This document shows positions 7,577 through 15,223 of a DNA stretch of 64,000 nt, one piece after another. A model generated the notes under the pieces. It was not told the origin of the DNA and made no database searches. It worked only from the letters and a program-made list of their open reading frames with translations. The stretch covers positions 62,001 through 126,000 of the forward strand of contig DASYRE010000032.1 of assembly GCA_036004685.1 (NCBI GenBank). Reading direction: 5' to 3'. Made by a program: the position numbers and the translations under genes. How positions within the stretch are numbered: position 1 is the first letter of the stretch; every line of letters starts with the position of its first letter. The DNA is from Candidatus Polarisedimenticolia bacterium (lineage in GTDB: Bacteria > Acidobacteriota > Polarisedimenticolia > Gp22-AA2 > AA152).

Positions 7577-8380
7577 ATGCGCACTCCCGCGGTTTCAGGC
7601 CGCTTCTATCCCGAAAATCCGGGTGAATTGCAGGACATGGTGGAGCGGTTCCTGGCTCCGCCCGCGCCGGAGGTCCGTCCGGCGGTCGCCTTGATGGCGC
7701 CTCATGCCGGCTTCATCTACTCGGGGATGGTCGCCGGCGACACGTATCGCCGTGTCGAGGTTCCGGCCCGGGTGGTCCTGATGGGTCCGAATCACACCGG
7801 TCTCGGCCCGCCGCTCTCCCTGTGGGATGCCGAGGATTGGGCGATGCCCTGGGGGGGCGTGGCGGTGGATCCCGATCTGTGCGCTTCCTTGAAGCGGCAT
7901 TGCGCGCGTCTCGTCTCCGATCGCCAGGCGCATCGGCGCGAGCATTGCCTGGAGGTTCAGCTCCCCTTCCTCTGGGCCCGCCGGCCGGGAGTCCGGATTG
8001 CGGCCATCGTCGTGGGGACGTCCGCCCTGGAGGATTTGCGCGAGCTGGGCCGCGGATTGGCCGCCGCCGTCTCCGGGTCGCCGGATCCGATCCTGATCGT
8101 CATCAGCAGCGACATGACCCACTACGAGACGGCGGACGCCGCCGCTCGCAAGGATCGAAGGGCCCTGGAGGCGATGGAGCGCCTCGATGCCGAGAACCTG
8201 CACCGCCGAGTGCGGGAGGAGCGTATCAGCATGTGCGGTTTCGCGCCGGCGGTCGCGGGCCTGGTGGCCGCCCGGGATCTCGGCGCGCGCTCGGGGAAGG
8301 TCGCCCGTTACTCTCATTCGGGGGACGTGACCGGAGATCTTCATTCGGTCGTCGGGTATGCCGGCATGGTCTTTTCGTGA
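7577..8380 (+). CDS. Memo-like protein (AmmeMemoRadiSam system protein B family)
   Basis: 267 residues of the MEMO1 family, related to nonheme-iron LigB-type dioxygenases. Seen: the N-terminus RTPAVSGRFYP, APHAGFIYSG with His43, GPNHTG with His73, HCLEVQLPF, VISSDMTHYE, and CGFAPAVAG near the C-terminus. The ATG at 7577 gives the normal family start; an in-frame ATG at 7547 is the alternative. In many bacteria and archaea Memo is encoded with AMMECR1 and radical SAM partners, but neither follows here. Instead the stop codon overlaps the lptD GTG (GTGA), so memo and lptD are probably translated from one mRNA. Biochemical role unknown. Confidence 0.9.
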   Translation: MRTPAVSGRFYPENPGELQDMVERFLAPPAPEVRPAVALMAPHAGFIYSGMVAGDTYRRVEVPARVVLMGPNHTGLGPPLSLWDAEDWAMPWGGVAVDPDLCASLKRHCARLVSDRQAHRREHCLEVQLPFLWARRPGVRIAAIVVGTSALEDLRELGRGLAAAVSGSPDPILIVISSDMTHYETADAAARKDRRALEAMERLDAENLHRRVREERISMCGFAPAVAGLVAARDLGARSGKVARYSHSGDVTGDLHSVVGYAGMVFS

Positions 8381-10923
8381 TTTCGAGCCGCGCATTCCGA
8401 TCCCGGTCCCGGGCGATCCGGGCGTGGCTCCGATGCTCGCTCCTCCTGGGAATCCTGCTGGCCGGGACCGCGGCCGCTTCGGCCGAGGACGCGGCGGCGG
8501 GCGCCGGAAGCGGGGAGCGGAAAGCCTTCAGCCTTCCCGGAGGCGAAGGGAGCAAGACGCTGGAGCTGACGGCCGGGGCGGGATCGGTCTTCGGCAAGGA
8601 CGAGCTGCTCCTCAAGGACTACGTCGACATCCGCTACGGAGAGCTGCGGCTCCAGGCCGATTCCGTCCGCTATGTCCCTGCCACCAAGGATTGCTTCGCC
8701 GAAGGTAACGTGATCCTCGACAACGGGCCGACCCGCATCACGGCGCGGCGGGTGGAGTACAACCTGGAGTCGGAAAAGGGGACGTTCTACGACGCCCGGG
8801 GCTACGCCGAGCCGTCGTTCTATTTCGAGGCGGTCCAGGTCCAGAAGACCGAATCTGATCGCTACGTGATCGTGGACGCGACGTTCACGACCTGCACGCA
8901 GCCGATCCCTTATTGGTCTTTCAAGGTCGCCCGCGGGACCATCCACCTCGACAACTACGCGTATCTGCACCACGTGTCATTCCGCGTGGAAAAGGTGCCC
9001 GCCTTCTACTCCCCGTATCTCGTCTGGCCCATCAAGGAGGACCGGGCGACCGGTCTGCTGTTCCCTGAGTTCGGCTTCTCCCGGAGCCGCGGATTCGTCC
9101 TGTCGAACGCCCTCTACTGGGTCATCCGCCGCAACATGGACGCGACATTCTTCGTCGACTATTACGCCCTGGCGGGCTTCGGAGAGGGGCTCGAGTATCG
9201 TTACGTCCCGTCGGCGCAGGGCAAAGGAGAGTTCCTCGGCGCTTTCATCCGGGATCAGGTGACGGACCGGGACCGCTACTTCTACAACCTCAACCATCGC
9301 CAGGATCTTCCGGGCGATTTTCGGCTGGTGGCGAGCCTCAATCAGGTGAGCGACTTCAACTATTTCCTCGACTTCCAAAGAGACCTCCGGCTCTCCACGA
9401 ACCCGGTCGTTCTCTCCGACGTTTACCTGACTCGAAACTGGTCTTCGTACAGCTTCAACTTTCGGGCGGAGCGCCGACGGCAGATCTTCAGCGTGACCCG
9501 GCAGTTCTTTCCCGTGGGCACCGGCGTAGCGACCTCGGCCACCGAAGAGGAGGAGCTCACCAATCTGATCGTCCCGCGGATCGAGTTTCGTGGAAACAAG
9601 CAGCGGCTGGGTCTTTCTCCCCTCTACTTCTCGTTTCAAACCTCGCTGGACAGCTTCGAGAAGGAGACCACCCTCTTTTCGACCACTTACCAGCGGTTCG
9701 ACCTTTTCCCGACCTTCTCCGCGCCGCTGCGGCTGGTTCCCTGGCTCGACGTCAACCCCTCGGCCTCGATCCGCGCGACCTACTACACGAAGCGCCTGGG
9801 AGGAACCTTTTCCGAGGATTTCAACGCCAACGGAGTGCCCGATCCCGGGGAGGACATCGGCCTGGACGGCGCCGCGGGGACAGGGGACTTCGGCGAGGGA
9901 AACGGAGTCCTCGACCGTCAGGTGGAGGTCCTGGACGACGATTTCGTGCGGAAGGTGCTGACGGGCTCCCTCGAGATCATCGGACCGAAGTTCTCCCGGA
10001 TCTTCGAGAGGCCGAAGAGCGATTTCTCCGCACTCTACAAGAACACGATCGAGCCGCGAGTCACCTATCTCTATCAATCGAAGGTGGAGGATCCCGCGCA
10101 GGTCATCCAGTTCGACGAGAAGGACGCCGTCGCGGGAAGCCAGAACGCCGTCCAGTACGCTCTCGTGACGCGCCTTTTCGCCAAGCGTCCGGGCGTCAGC
10201 CCGCGCGTCGCGCAGGTCGCCGACGGATTGACGTTCCCGCAGAGGCACACGCCCCCTCCCGAGGAGGGCCAGAACCTCACGGCGCCCGCCGAGGCCAAGA
10301 CGCCCGAGCCGGCCTCGCTCAGTCCGGTGGAGATTGCGTCCTTCCAGGTCTCCCAGATCTATTCCCTGCTCGGTCCGCTGAGCCGGCGCATGGACTGCAC
10401 CGACGTCCTGGGCGTCCCCGTCTGCTCGCAAACGCGCACCAGTCATCTTTCCGGAGTCGACGCCCAGCTTCGCATCAATCCCACTCTCAATGCGAGCCTG
10501 GATCTCAAAGCGCAATACGACATCCTTTACAACGCCTTCCGGCGCGCCAGCCTCAGCGCGAATTTTCGCAGCGCCCGCCGCGGCTTCGTGGATGTGACCT
10601 GGTTTTACAACGCCGGGCTGGATCCCTTCAGCAGCGACAGCAGCCAGATCGGCCTTCTGGGCGAGACGAATCTCATGAACCGGAAGCTTATTCTGGGCTT
10701 CCAAGGCAACTACGACATCATCGGCAAGAGCCTCCAGGACCAGCGCTACAAGATCGGCTACAACACCCAGTGCTGCGGCTTCACGATCGAGCTGCTGGAT
10801 CGGAGTTATCTGGGGGTGAGCCAGCAGGAGTTCCGTCTGGTGGTGAACCTGAAAGGAATCGGGAACGTGCTGGACGTGAACAGCGGCACGGCGGCCATCC
10901 CGACGGTTCCGCTCAACTTCTAG
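8377..10923 (+). CDS. lptD: LPS-assembly outer membrane protein LptD
   Basis: 848-residue beta-barrel that inserts LPS into the outer leaflet. A signal peptide (basic start, then LLLGILLAGTAAASA) is followed by an OstA/LptA-like jellyroll (about residues 55-200, including EGNVILDNGPTRITARRVEY) and the LptD barrel. Cysteines resembling the E. coli disulfide set are present: TTC near residue 180 and the adjacent pair QCCGF near residue 800, with two more in DCTDVLGVPVC. The start is GTG at 8377, overlapping the memo stop. One loop carries a complete EF-hand-type loop, residues 481-492 (DFNANGVPDPGE), followed by a second Gly/Asp-rich stretch. I do not expect this in LptD. Neither lptE nor lptA is adjacent. 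Confidence 0.95.
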   Translation: MISSRAFRSRSRAIRAWLRCSLLLGILLAGTAAASAEDAAAGAGSGERKAFSLPGGEGSKTLELTAGAGSVFGKDELLLKDYVDIRYGELRLQADSVRYVPATKDCFAEGNVILDNGPTRITARRVEYNLESEKGTFYDARGYAEPSFYFEAVQVQKTESDRYVIVDATFTTCTQPIPYWSFKVARGTIHLDNYAYLHHVSFRVEKVPAFYSPYLVWPIKEDRATGLLFPEFGFSRSRGFVLSNALYWVIRRNMDATFFVDYYALAGFGEGLEYRYVPSAQGKGEFLGAFIRDQVTDRDRYFYNLNHRQDLPGDFRLVASLNQVSDFNYFLDFQRDLRLSTNPVVLSDVYLTRNWSSYSFNFRAERRRQIFSVTRQFFPVGTGVATSATEEEELTNLIVPRIEFRGNKQRLGLSPLYFSFQTSLDSFEKETTLFSTTYQRFDLFPTFSAPLRLVPWLDVNPSASIRATYYTKRLGGTFSEDFNANGVPDPGEDIGLDGAAGTGDFGEGNGVLDRQVEVLDDDFVRKVLTGSLEIIGPKFSRIFERPKSDFSALYKNTIEPRVTYLYQSKVEDPAQVIQFDEKDAVAGSQNAVQYALVTRLFAKRPGVSPRVAQVADGLTFPQRHTPPPEEGQNLTAPAEAKTPEPASLSPVEIASFQVSQIYSLLGPLSRRMDCTDVLGVPVCSQTRTSHLSGVDAQLRINPTLNASLDLKAQYDILYNAFRRASLSANFRSARRGFVDVTWFYNAGLDPFSSDSSQIGLLGETNLMNRKLILGFQGNYDIIGKSLQDQRYKIGYNTQCCGFTIELLDRSYLGVSQQEFRLVVNLKGIGNVLDVNSGTAAIPTVPLNF

Positions 10924-10965
10924 GGAACCGCGGCGTCGGGCCGCGGGGGAGGGGAGGAAATCGCT

Positions 10966-11826
10966 TTGTTGATCCTCATCACGGGGGCCGGAGGGCGGGT
11001 CGGCCGGATCCTGGAGCGCCGCCTTCAGGCGAAATTCCCGGATCGAGTAGTGGCCGCCACGCGGGAAGAGATGGACCTCACCGACCCGGCCCGGGTCGTC
11101 CTCGAGCTGGAGCGCTTCGACCCTCCCCCGACGGTCGTCGTCAATTGCGCCGCGGTGACCGATCCGTATCTCGCCGACTCCTCGCCCGAGGAGGTCCTTG
11201 CGGTCAACCGGGAGGGCGTGGCCGGGCTGGCCCGGGCCTGCCGGGAAATTCCGTGCCGTCTGATTCACTTCTCCACGGTCGACGTGTTCGACGGCCGCAA
11301 GCTCGCCCCTTACGTCGAAACGGACGTTCCCGATGCCGCCAGCCAATACGGCCGCATCCGCACCCTCGGCGAGCTGGGCGTCGCGGAGGGGAACCCCGAT
11401 CACCTGATCGTGCGGCTCTCGCTCGTCTGTGGAGACGCCGAGGACGGAGATCCTCTGCGAGCGGTCGCGGTGGCGCTGCGCGAGGACGTTCCTCTCGCCT
11501 GGGAGGACCGACGAGTCTCCCCCATCTTCGCCGAGGATTTGGCCTCGGCGGCGGCGACCCTGATCAAGAGCGACTGGCGAGGCGTCCTGCATCTCGCCAA
11601 CGGCGGTTCCTGCTTTCTCTCGGAAATGGCCGCCGAGACGGCGCGGCATTTGAACGTCCTTGCCCCTCCGGAGCTGTGCGGCGGACCGGGCCCAGCCTCC
11701 TTTCGGGAGGGTGGGGGGGCCAACGCCGTCCTCGACGCGGGGCGCTTCGCCGTCTTGAGCGGGAGAAGATTGCGGGACTGGCGCGCGGCGCTCGCGGCCT
11801 CTCTGGACCGTCCGGCGGAGGATTGA
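10966..11826 (+). CDS. RmlD-like SDR (dTDP-4-dehydrorhamnose reductase fold)
   Basis: 286-residue extended short-chain dehydrogenase. The Rossmann motif TGAGGRVG is at the N-terminus, MDLTDPARV and VVNCAAVTDPYLAD match RmlD, and HFSTVDVFDG carries the conserved Ser/Thr stretch. The catalytic YxxxK reads Tyr128-G-R-I-Arg132, so the usual lysine is arginine. The enzyme may therefore have lower or altered activity, or act on a different sugar or lipid. The start is TTG at 10966, five bases after the strong site GGGGAGGAAA; the next codon is also TTG. It lies 42 bases after lptD and directly abuts the next SDR gene. Proposed role: NAD(P)-dependent step in envelope sugar or lipid chemistry; substrate unknown. 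Confidence 0.8.
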   Translation: MLILITGAGGRVGRILERRLQAKFPDRVVAATREEMDLTDPARVVLELERFDPPPTVVVNCAAVTDPYLADSSPEEVLAVNREGVAGLARACREIPCRLIHFSTVDVFDGRKLAPYVETDVPDAASQYGRIRTLGELGVAEGNPDHLIVRLSLVCGDAEDGDPLRAVAVALREDVPLAWEDRRVSPIFAEDLASAAATLIKSDWRGVLHLANGGSCFLSEMAAETARHLNVLAPPELCGGPGPASFREGGGANAVLDAGRFAVLSGRRLRDWRAALAASLDRPAED

Positions 11827-12816
11827 GTGGGAGCGATCTGCGTTACGGGGGGAACCGGTTATTTCGGAGGCAGCCTCGTGAGCGCTCTGGCCGACGCGGG
11901 GGAGGAAGTCGTGGCCATGGTGCGGGATCCCGGCGCGGCGGCGCATCTCGATCGGCGCGCGCGTCGGGTGAGGGGCGATGTCACCGACCCCGAATCGATC
12001 CGCCGCGCGATGCAGGGCTGCACGCAGGCGATCCATGCTGCGGCCCACGTCCGCGTGTGGGATCGGGATCCGGGTCGGTTCGAGAGGATCAACGTCGGCG
12101 GGCTCATGAACGTGCTGCGCGCCGCCGAGGAGGCGGCGCTGAGCCGGATCGTGTTCACCAGCTCGTTCATGGCGCTCGGTCCCTCCGGAGGAGGGACCGC
12201 CGACGAAGACTGGGACCCGCCCGGCCGCCGTTATCACAATCTCTACGAGAAGACCAAGGCCCTCGCCGATCAGGCGGCCCGGCGCGAGGCGCGGCGCGGG
12301 CTTCCTCTCGTCATCCTCTACCCGGGAGTCCTCTACGGCCCGGGACGCGTCACGCCGGGCAACCTGGTCGGGAAGACCATCACCGATTTCATGGCGCGCC
12401 GGATTCCAGGGATTCTCGGGGCGGGGGATCGCCGCATCTGCTACGCCTACGTGGCCGACGTCGTCGAGGGACACCTCGCGGCCCTGCGCGCCGACGTGGC
12501 CGGCGAGCGCTTCATCCTCGGAGGGGAGAACCGGACACTCCGGGAGCTTTTCGAAGAGCTGGAGAGGATCACCGGCGTTCCCGCTCCGCGGCGGCACATC
12601 CCTCATTCCGCGGCGAAGATCGCCGGGCGCTTTCTGCGATGGAGGGCGTCTCTCACGGGGATCGAGCCCGAAATCACCGACGAGGTCGTAGAGATCTACA
12701 GGCAGGAATGGGCCTACACGAGCCGCCGGGCCGCGGCGAGACTCGGCTACCGAATTACCCCCCTCAAGGTCGGGCTGGAGGCGACGGTGCGATCGATCCG
12801 GGAGGGAGCGGCTTGA
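11827..12816 (+). CDS. NAD-dependent epimerase/dehydratase (HpnA / 3beta-HSD-like SDR)
   Basis: 329-residue extended SDR with TGGTGYFGG at residues 7-15, TSSFMALGP, the intact catalytic pair Tyr140/Lys144 (YEKTK), and LYPGVLYGPGRVTPGN. This set is common in hopanoid-associated epimerases (HpnA), dihydroflavonol reductases and 3beta-hydroxysteroid dehydrogenases, which act on sugars or isoprenoid/steroid alcohols. The start is GTG at 11827, immediately after the upstream TGA. The next gene, an isoprenoid kinase, overlaps its stop, which supports a role in isoprenoid rather than nucleotide-sugar metabolism (inference). No squalene-hopene cyclase is present. Confidence 0.82.
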   Translation: MGAICVTGGTGYFGGSLVSALADAGEEVVAMVRDPGAAAHLDRRARRVRGDVTDPESIRRAMQGCTQAIHAAAHVRVWDRDPGRFERINVGGLMNVLRAAEEAALSRIVFTSSFMALGPSGGGTADEDWDPPGRRYHNLYEKTKALADQAARREARRGLPLVILYPGVLYGPGRVTPGNLVGKTITDFMARRIPGILGAGDRRICYAYVADVVEGHLAALRADVAGERFILGGENRTLRELFEELERITGVPAPRRHIPHSAAKIAGRFLRWRASLTGIEPEITDEVVEIYRQEWAYTSRRAAARLGYRITPLKVGLEATVRSIREGAA

Positions 12817-14177
12817 GCCCGGGGGCGCACTCGGAAACCCTTCGGAAGCTCGTCCACGTCTCCATGGCGGGATTCGCTCTTCTCCTCCGATGGATTCCCT
12901 GGCAGGCGGCGGCGGGGCTCGCCGCGGCGGCTATCGTCTTCAACATCGCCTTGATCCCCCGCCTCGGAGACCGACTGATCCGGCCGGGAGAGCGAGAACG
13001 GGTGCTGCGATCGGGAGTGGTGCTCTACGCCGTCGCCGTGCTCGTGCTGATTCTGATCTTCCGGCATCGGCTGGAGATCGCGGCAGGGGCTTGGGGAATT
13101 CTGGCCTTCGGAGACGGAGCGTCCACCCTGCTGGGCGGCACCTTGGCGGGGCCGAGGCTTCCGTGGAACCCGAAGAAGAGCTGGATCGGATCGGCGGCCT
13201 TCCTGCTCTTCGGGTCGGTGGGAGGGGCGGCGCTGATGTCCTGGGTCGGCGCGCGCTACGACGCGCCGGCTCAGGGGCTTCCGATCTGGGTCCTGGCGAG
13301 CGTCGCGGCCCTGGCGGGGGCGATCGTGGAGAGTCTTCCCCTGGCGCTCGACGACAATCTCTCGGTGCCGCTGTTCTGCGGAGCCTTGCTGCGCTCGCTC
13401 CAGCTACTGGATCCGCGGGTCTGGACCGATTCCGCGGCGTTGCTCCGCCACGACTTCTTCCTGGGTCTGGCCCTCACCGGCCTCTTCGCTCTGGCGGCGC
13501 GGGGCACGGGCTCGGTCTCCTGGTCCGGAGTGGCGGGTGGAATGCTGGTGGGAACGGTCATCGCGACGTTCGCGGGCCCTTCCGGCTTCGCCGTCCTGGC
13601 GCTTTTCTTCATCCTGGGATCGGTGGCGACGCGGCTCGGATACGCGCGGAAGGCCCGCCGGGGCATCGCCCAGGAGGACCGCGGCGCCCGCGGCTGGGTG
13701 CACGCGCTGGCGAACGGCTCCGTTCCCGCCTATCTCGCCTTTCTCGGCGCGTCAACCTCGCCGGAGCTGGCGGCGATGCTTCGAGTCGCCTTCGTGGCTT
13801 CGGTGGCCACCGCCGCCTGCGACACGCTCGGCTCGGAAGCTGGACCCCTCGGCAAGGGGGAGCCGCTGCTCATCACCCGGATGAGAAGAGTTCCCGCCGG
13901 CACTCCGGGGGCCGTCTCGCTGCTGGGGACGGGGGCAGGCGCGGCCGGCGCGCTGCTGATCGGGATGCTCGCCGCCGCCCTGGGGACGATCCCGGCCTGG
14001 ACGATCGGAGTCGTCGTCGCGGCCGCGCTCTTGGGCGCCCTGCTGGAGTCGGTGCTGGGAGCGACGCTCGAGCCGATGGGCCTGGTCGACAGCGAAACGA
14101 TCAATTTCGTGAACACGGCGGCCGGCGGTCTCGCGGCCCTGGCCTTGATGCGGTGGGCGGGAGGGGGTACCCCGTGA
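12813..14177 (+). CDS. fused phytol/polyprenol kinase (VTE5-like) and DUF92 (VTE6-like) membrane protein
   Basis: 454 residues, many hydrophobic helices. The N-terminal half (to about residue 215) has the dolichol/phytol-kinase motifs RKLVHVSM (11-18), FGDGASTLLGG (99-109) and NPKKSWIGS (119-127). The C-terminal half (from about 235) has DUF92 motifs: GGMLVGTVIA, ATRLGYARKARRG, HALANG (298-302), ACDTLGSEAG (335-344) and RVPAGTPGAVSLLGT (359-373). In plants VTE5 phosphorylates phytol and VTE6 (DUF92) phosphorylates phytyl-phosphate. One fused protein could thus turn an isoprenoid alcohol into its diphosphate (inference). The start is TTG at 12813, overlapping the previous stop (TTGA) after GGGAGGG. 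Its stop overlaps the UbiA gene start (GTGA). Confidence 0.85.
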   Translation: MSPGAHSETLRKLVHVSMAGFALLLRWIPWQAAAGLAAAAIVFNIALIPRLGDRLIRPGERERVLRSGVVLYAVAVLVLILIFRHRLEIAAGAWGILAFGDGASTLLGGTLAGPRLPWNPKKSWIGSAAFLLFGSVGGAALMSWVGARYDAPAQGLPIWVLASVAALAGAIVESLPLALDDNLSVPLFCGALLRSLQLLDPRVWTDSAALLRHDFFLGLALTGLFALAARGTGSVSWSGVAGGMLVGTVIATFAGPSGFAVLALFFILGSVATRLGYARKARRGIAQEDRGARGWVHALANGSVPAYLAFLGASTSPELAAMLRVAFVASVATAACDTLGSEAGPLGKGEPLLITRMRRVPAGTPGAVSLLGTGAGAAGALLIGMLAAALGTIPAWTIGVVVAAALLGALLESVLGATLEPMGLVDSETINFVNTAAGGLAALALMRWAGGGTP

Positions 14178-15223
14178 GGCCGTCCGACCTCCTCGGGGGT
14201 CTTCCGCATCATTCCCTGGCGAAGCTCGCCCGCTCGCTGTCGAAATGGCGCGTCTTCCTGGCATTCGCCCGGCCTTTCACCCTGCTGCCGCCTCTCCTGG
14301 GAGTCGTGTCGGGAGCGATCACGGCCTTCGGATCGGCGCACAACCCCGACCCTCAGCGCCGGCTGACCGCCAGCGTGATCGCGACCATCGCGCTCGGCTC
14401 GCTTTGTGCGGCGATGCTCAACGCCGCCTCCAACGGAATCAACCAGATCTACGATCTCGAGATCGATCGCCGGAACAAGCCGGGAAGACCGCTGGTGACG
14501 GGCGCCCTGTCTCTCGCGGAGGGATGGTGGTTCTCGGCGGTTCTGTACGTGCTGGCGCTCCTTCCCACCTGGCTGGTGGTCGTCTATCCCTACAACTCGG
14601 CGGCTGAGAAGCTCGCGGCCCCCCTGGCGCGTCACGAGTGTTTCTTCATCTATCTCGCGGGGATGGTCCTCACCGTCGTGTATTCCGTCCCGGCGTTCGG
14701 CCGGACGAAGCGCAGTGGATTCTGGGCGAATCTCACGATCGCCGTCCCGCGCGGCGGGCTTCTCAAGGTGGCCGGCTGGTCGATGGTCGCGAGCGTCATG
14801 CATCCCGAGCCCTGGTTCATCGGCCTGATCTTCTTTCTGTTCCTGCTCGGCGCCAGCTCGACCAAGGACTTTTCCGACATGGAAGGGGACCGCGCTCATG
14901 GGTGCTCGACGCTGCCGATTCGCTATGGAGTGCGGACGGCGGCCCGGATGATCGCGCCCTTCTTCGTTTTTCCATGGCTGCTGATGCCGCTGGGCGCTCA
15001 CGTGGCGGATCCGTGGAACCCTACCCGTCGCCTCCTATCGGGCAACGCCGCGATCTTGACGGGGGTCGGAGCGGCGCTGACCCTCTGGGGGCTCTGGACC
15101 TCGTACCTGATCACCAAGGATCCCGAGGATCTGGCGACGACCGAGAACCACCCGTCATGGACCCACATGTACATGATGATGATGTTCGCGCAAGTCGGAT
15201 TCGCAGTTGCCTACCTCGTGTGA
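14174..15223 (+). CDS. UbiA-family prenyltransferase (chlorophyll-synthase-like motifs)
   Basis: 349 residues, polytopic membrane enzyme that transfers a prenyl group from a prenyl diphosphate. Both Mg-diphosphate motifs are intact: NQIYDLEID (Asn90, Asp94, Asp98) and KDFSDMEGDRAHG (Asp232, Asp235, Asp239). The second, followed by STLPIRYG, resembles ChlG/BchG and homogentisate prenyltransferases more than UbiA or MenA. No chlorophyll or tocopherol gene is nearby, so the acceptor is unknown: a quinone, a glycerol lipid or something new. The start is GTG at 14174, sharing bases with the upstream stop. The upstream fused kinase could supply its prenyl diphosphate. Confidence 0.88.
   Translation: MRPSDLLGGLPHHSLAKLARSLSKWRVFLAFARPFTLLPPLLGVVSGAITAFGSAHNPDPQRRLTASVIATIALGSLCAAMLNAASNGINQIYDLEIDRRNKPGRPLVTGALSLAEGWWFSAVLYVLALLPTWLVVVYPYNSAAEKLAAPLARHECFFIYLAGMVLTVVYSVPAFGRTKRSGFWANLTIAVPRGGLLKVAGWSMVASVMHPEPWFIGLIFFLFLLGASSTKDFSDMEGDRAHGCSTLPIRYGVRTAARMIAPFFVFPWLLMPLGAHVADPWNPTRRLLSGNAAILTGVGAALTLWGLWTSYLITKDPEDLATTENHPSWTHMYMMMMFAQVGFAVAYLV

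Noticed and set aside
8977-12606. 1209-codon open frame on the minus strand
   Set aside because: It lies antisense to lptD and the two SDR genes, its product is low-complexity and resembles no protein; it is a by-product of high GC.
10770-12812. Long upstream extension of the kinase-fusion frame
   Set aside because: The extension overlaps lptD and both SDR genes in another frame; family similarity starts only after the TTG at 12813.
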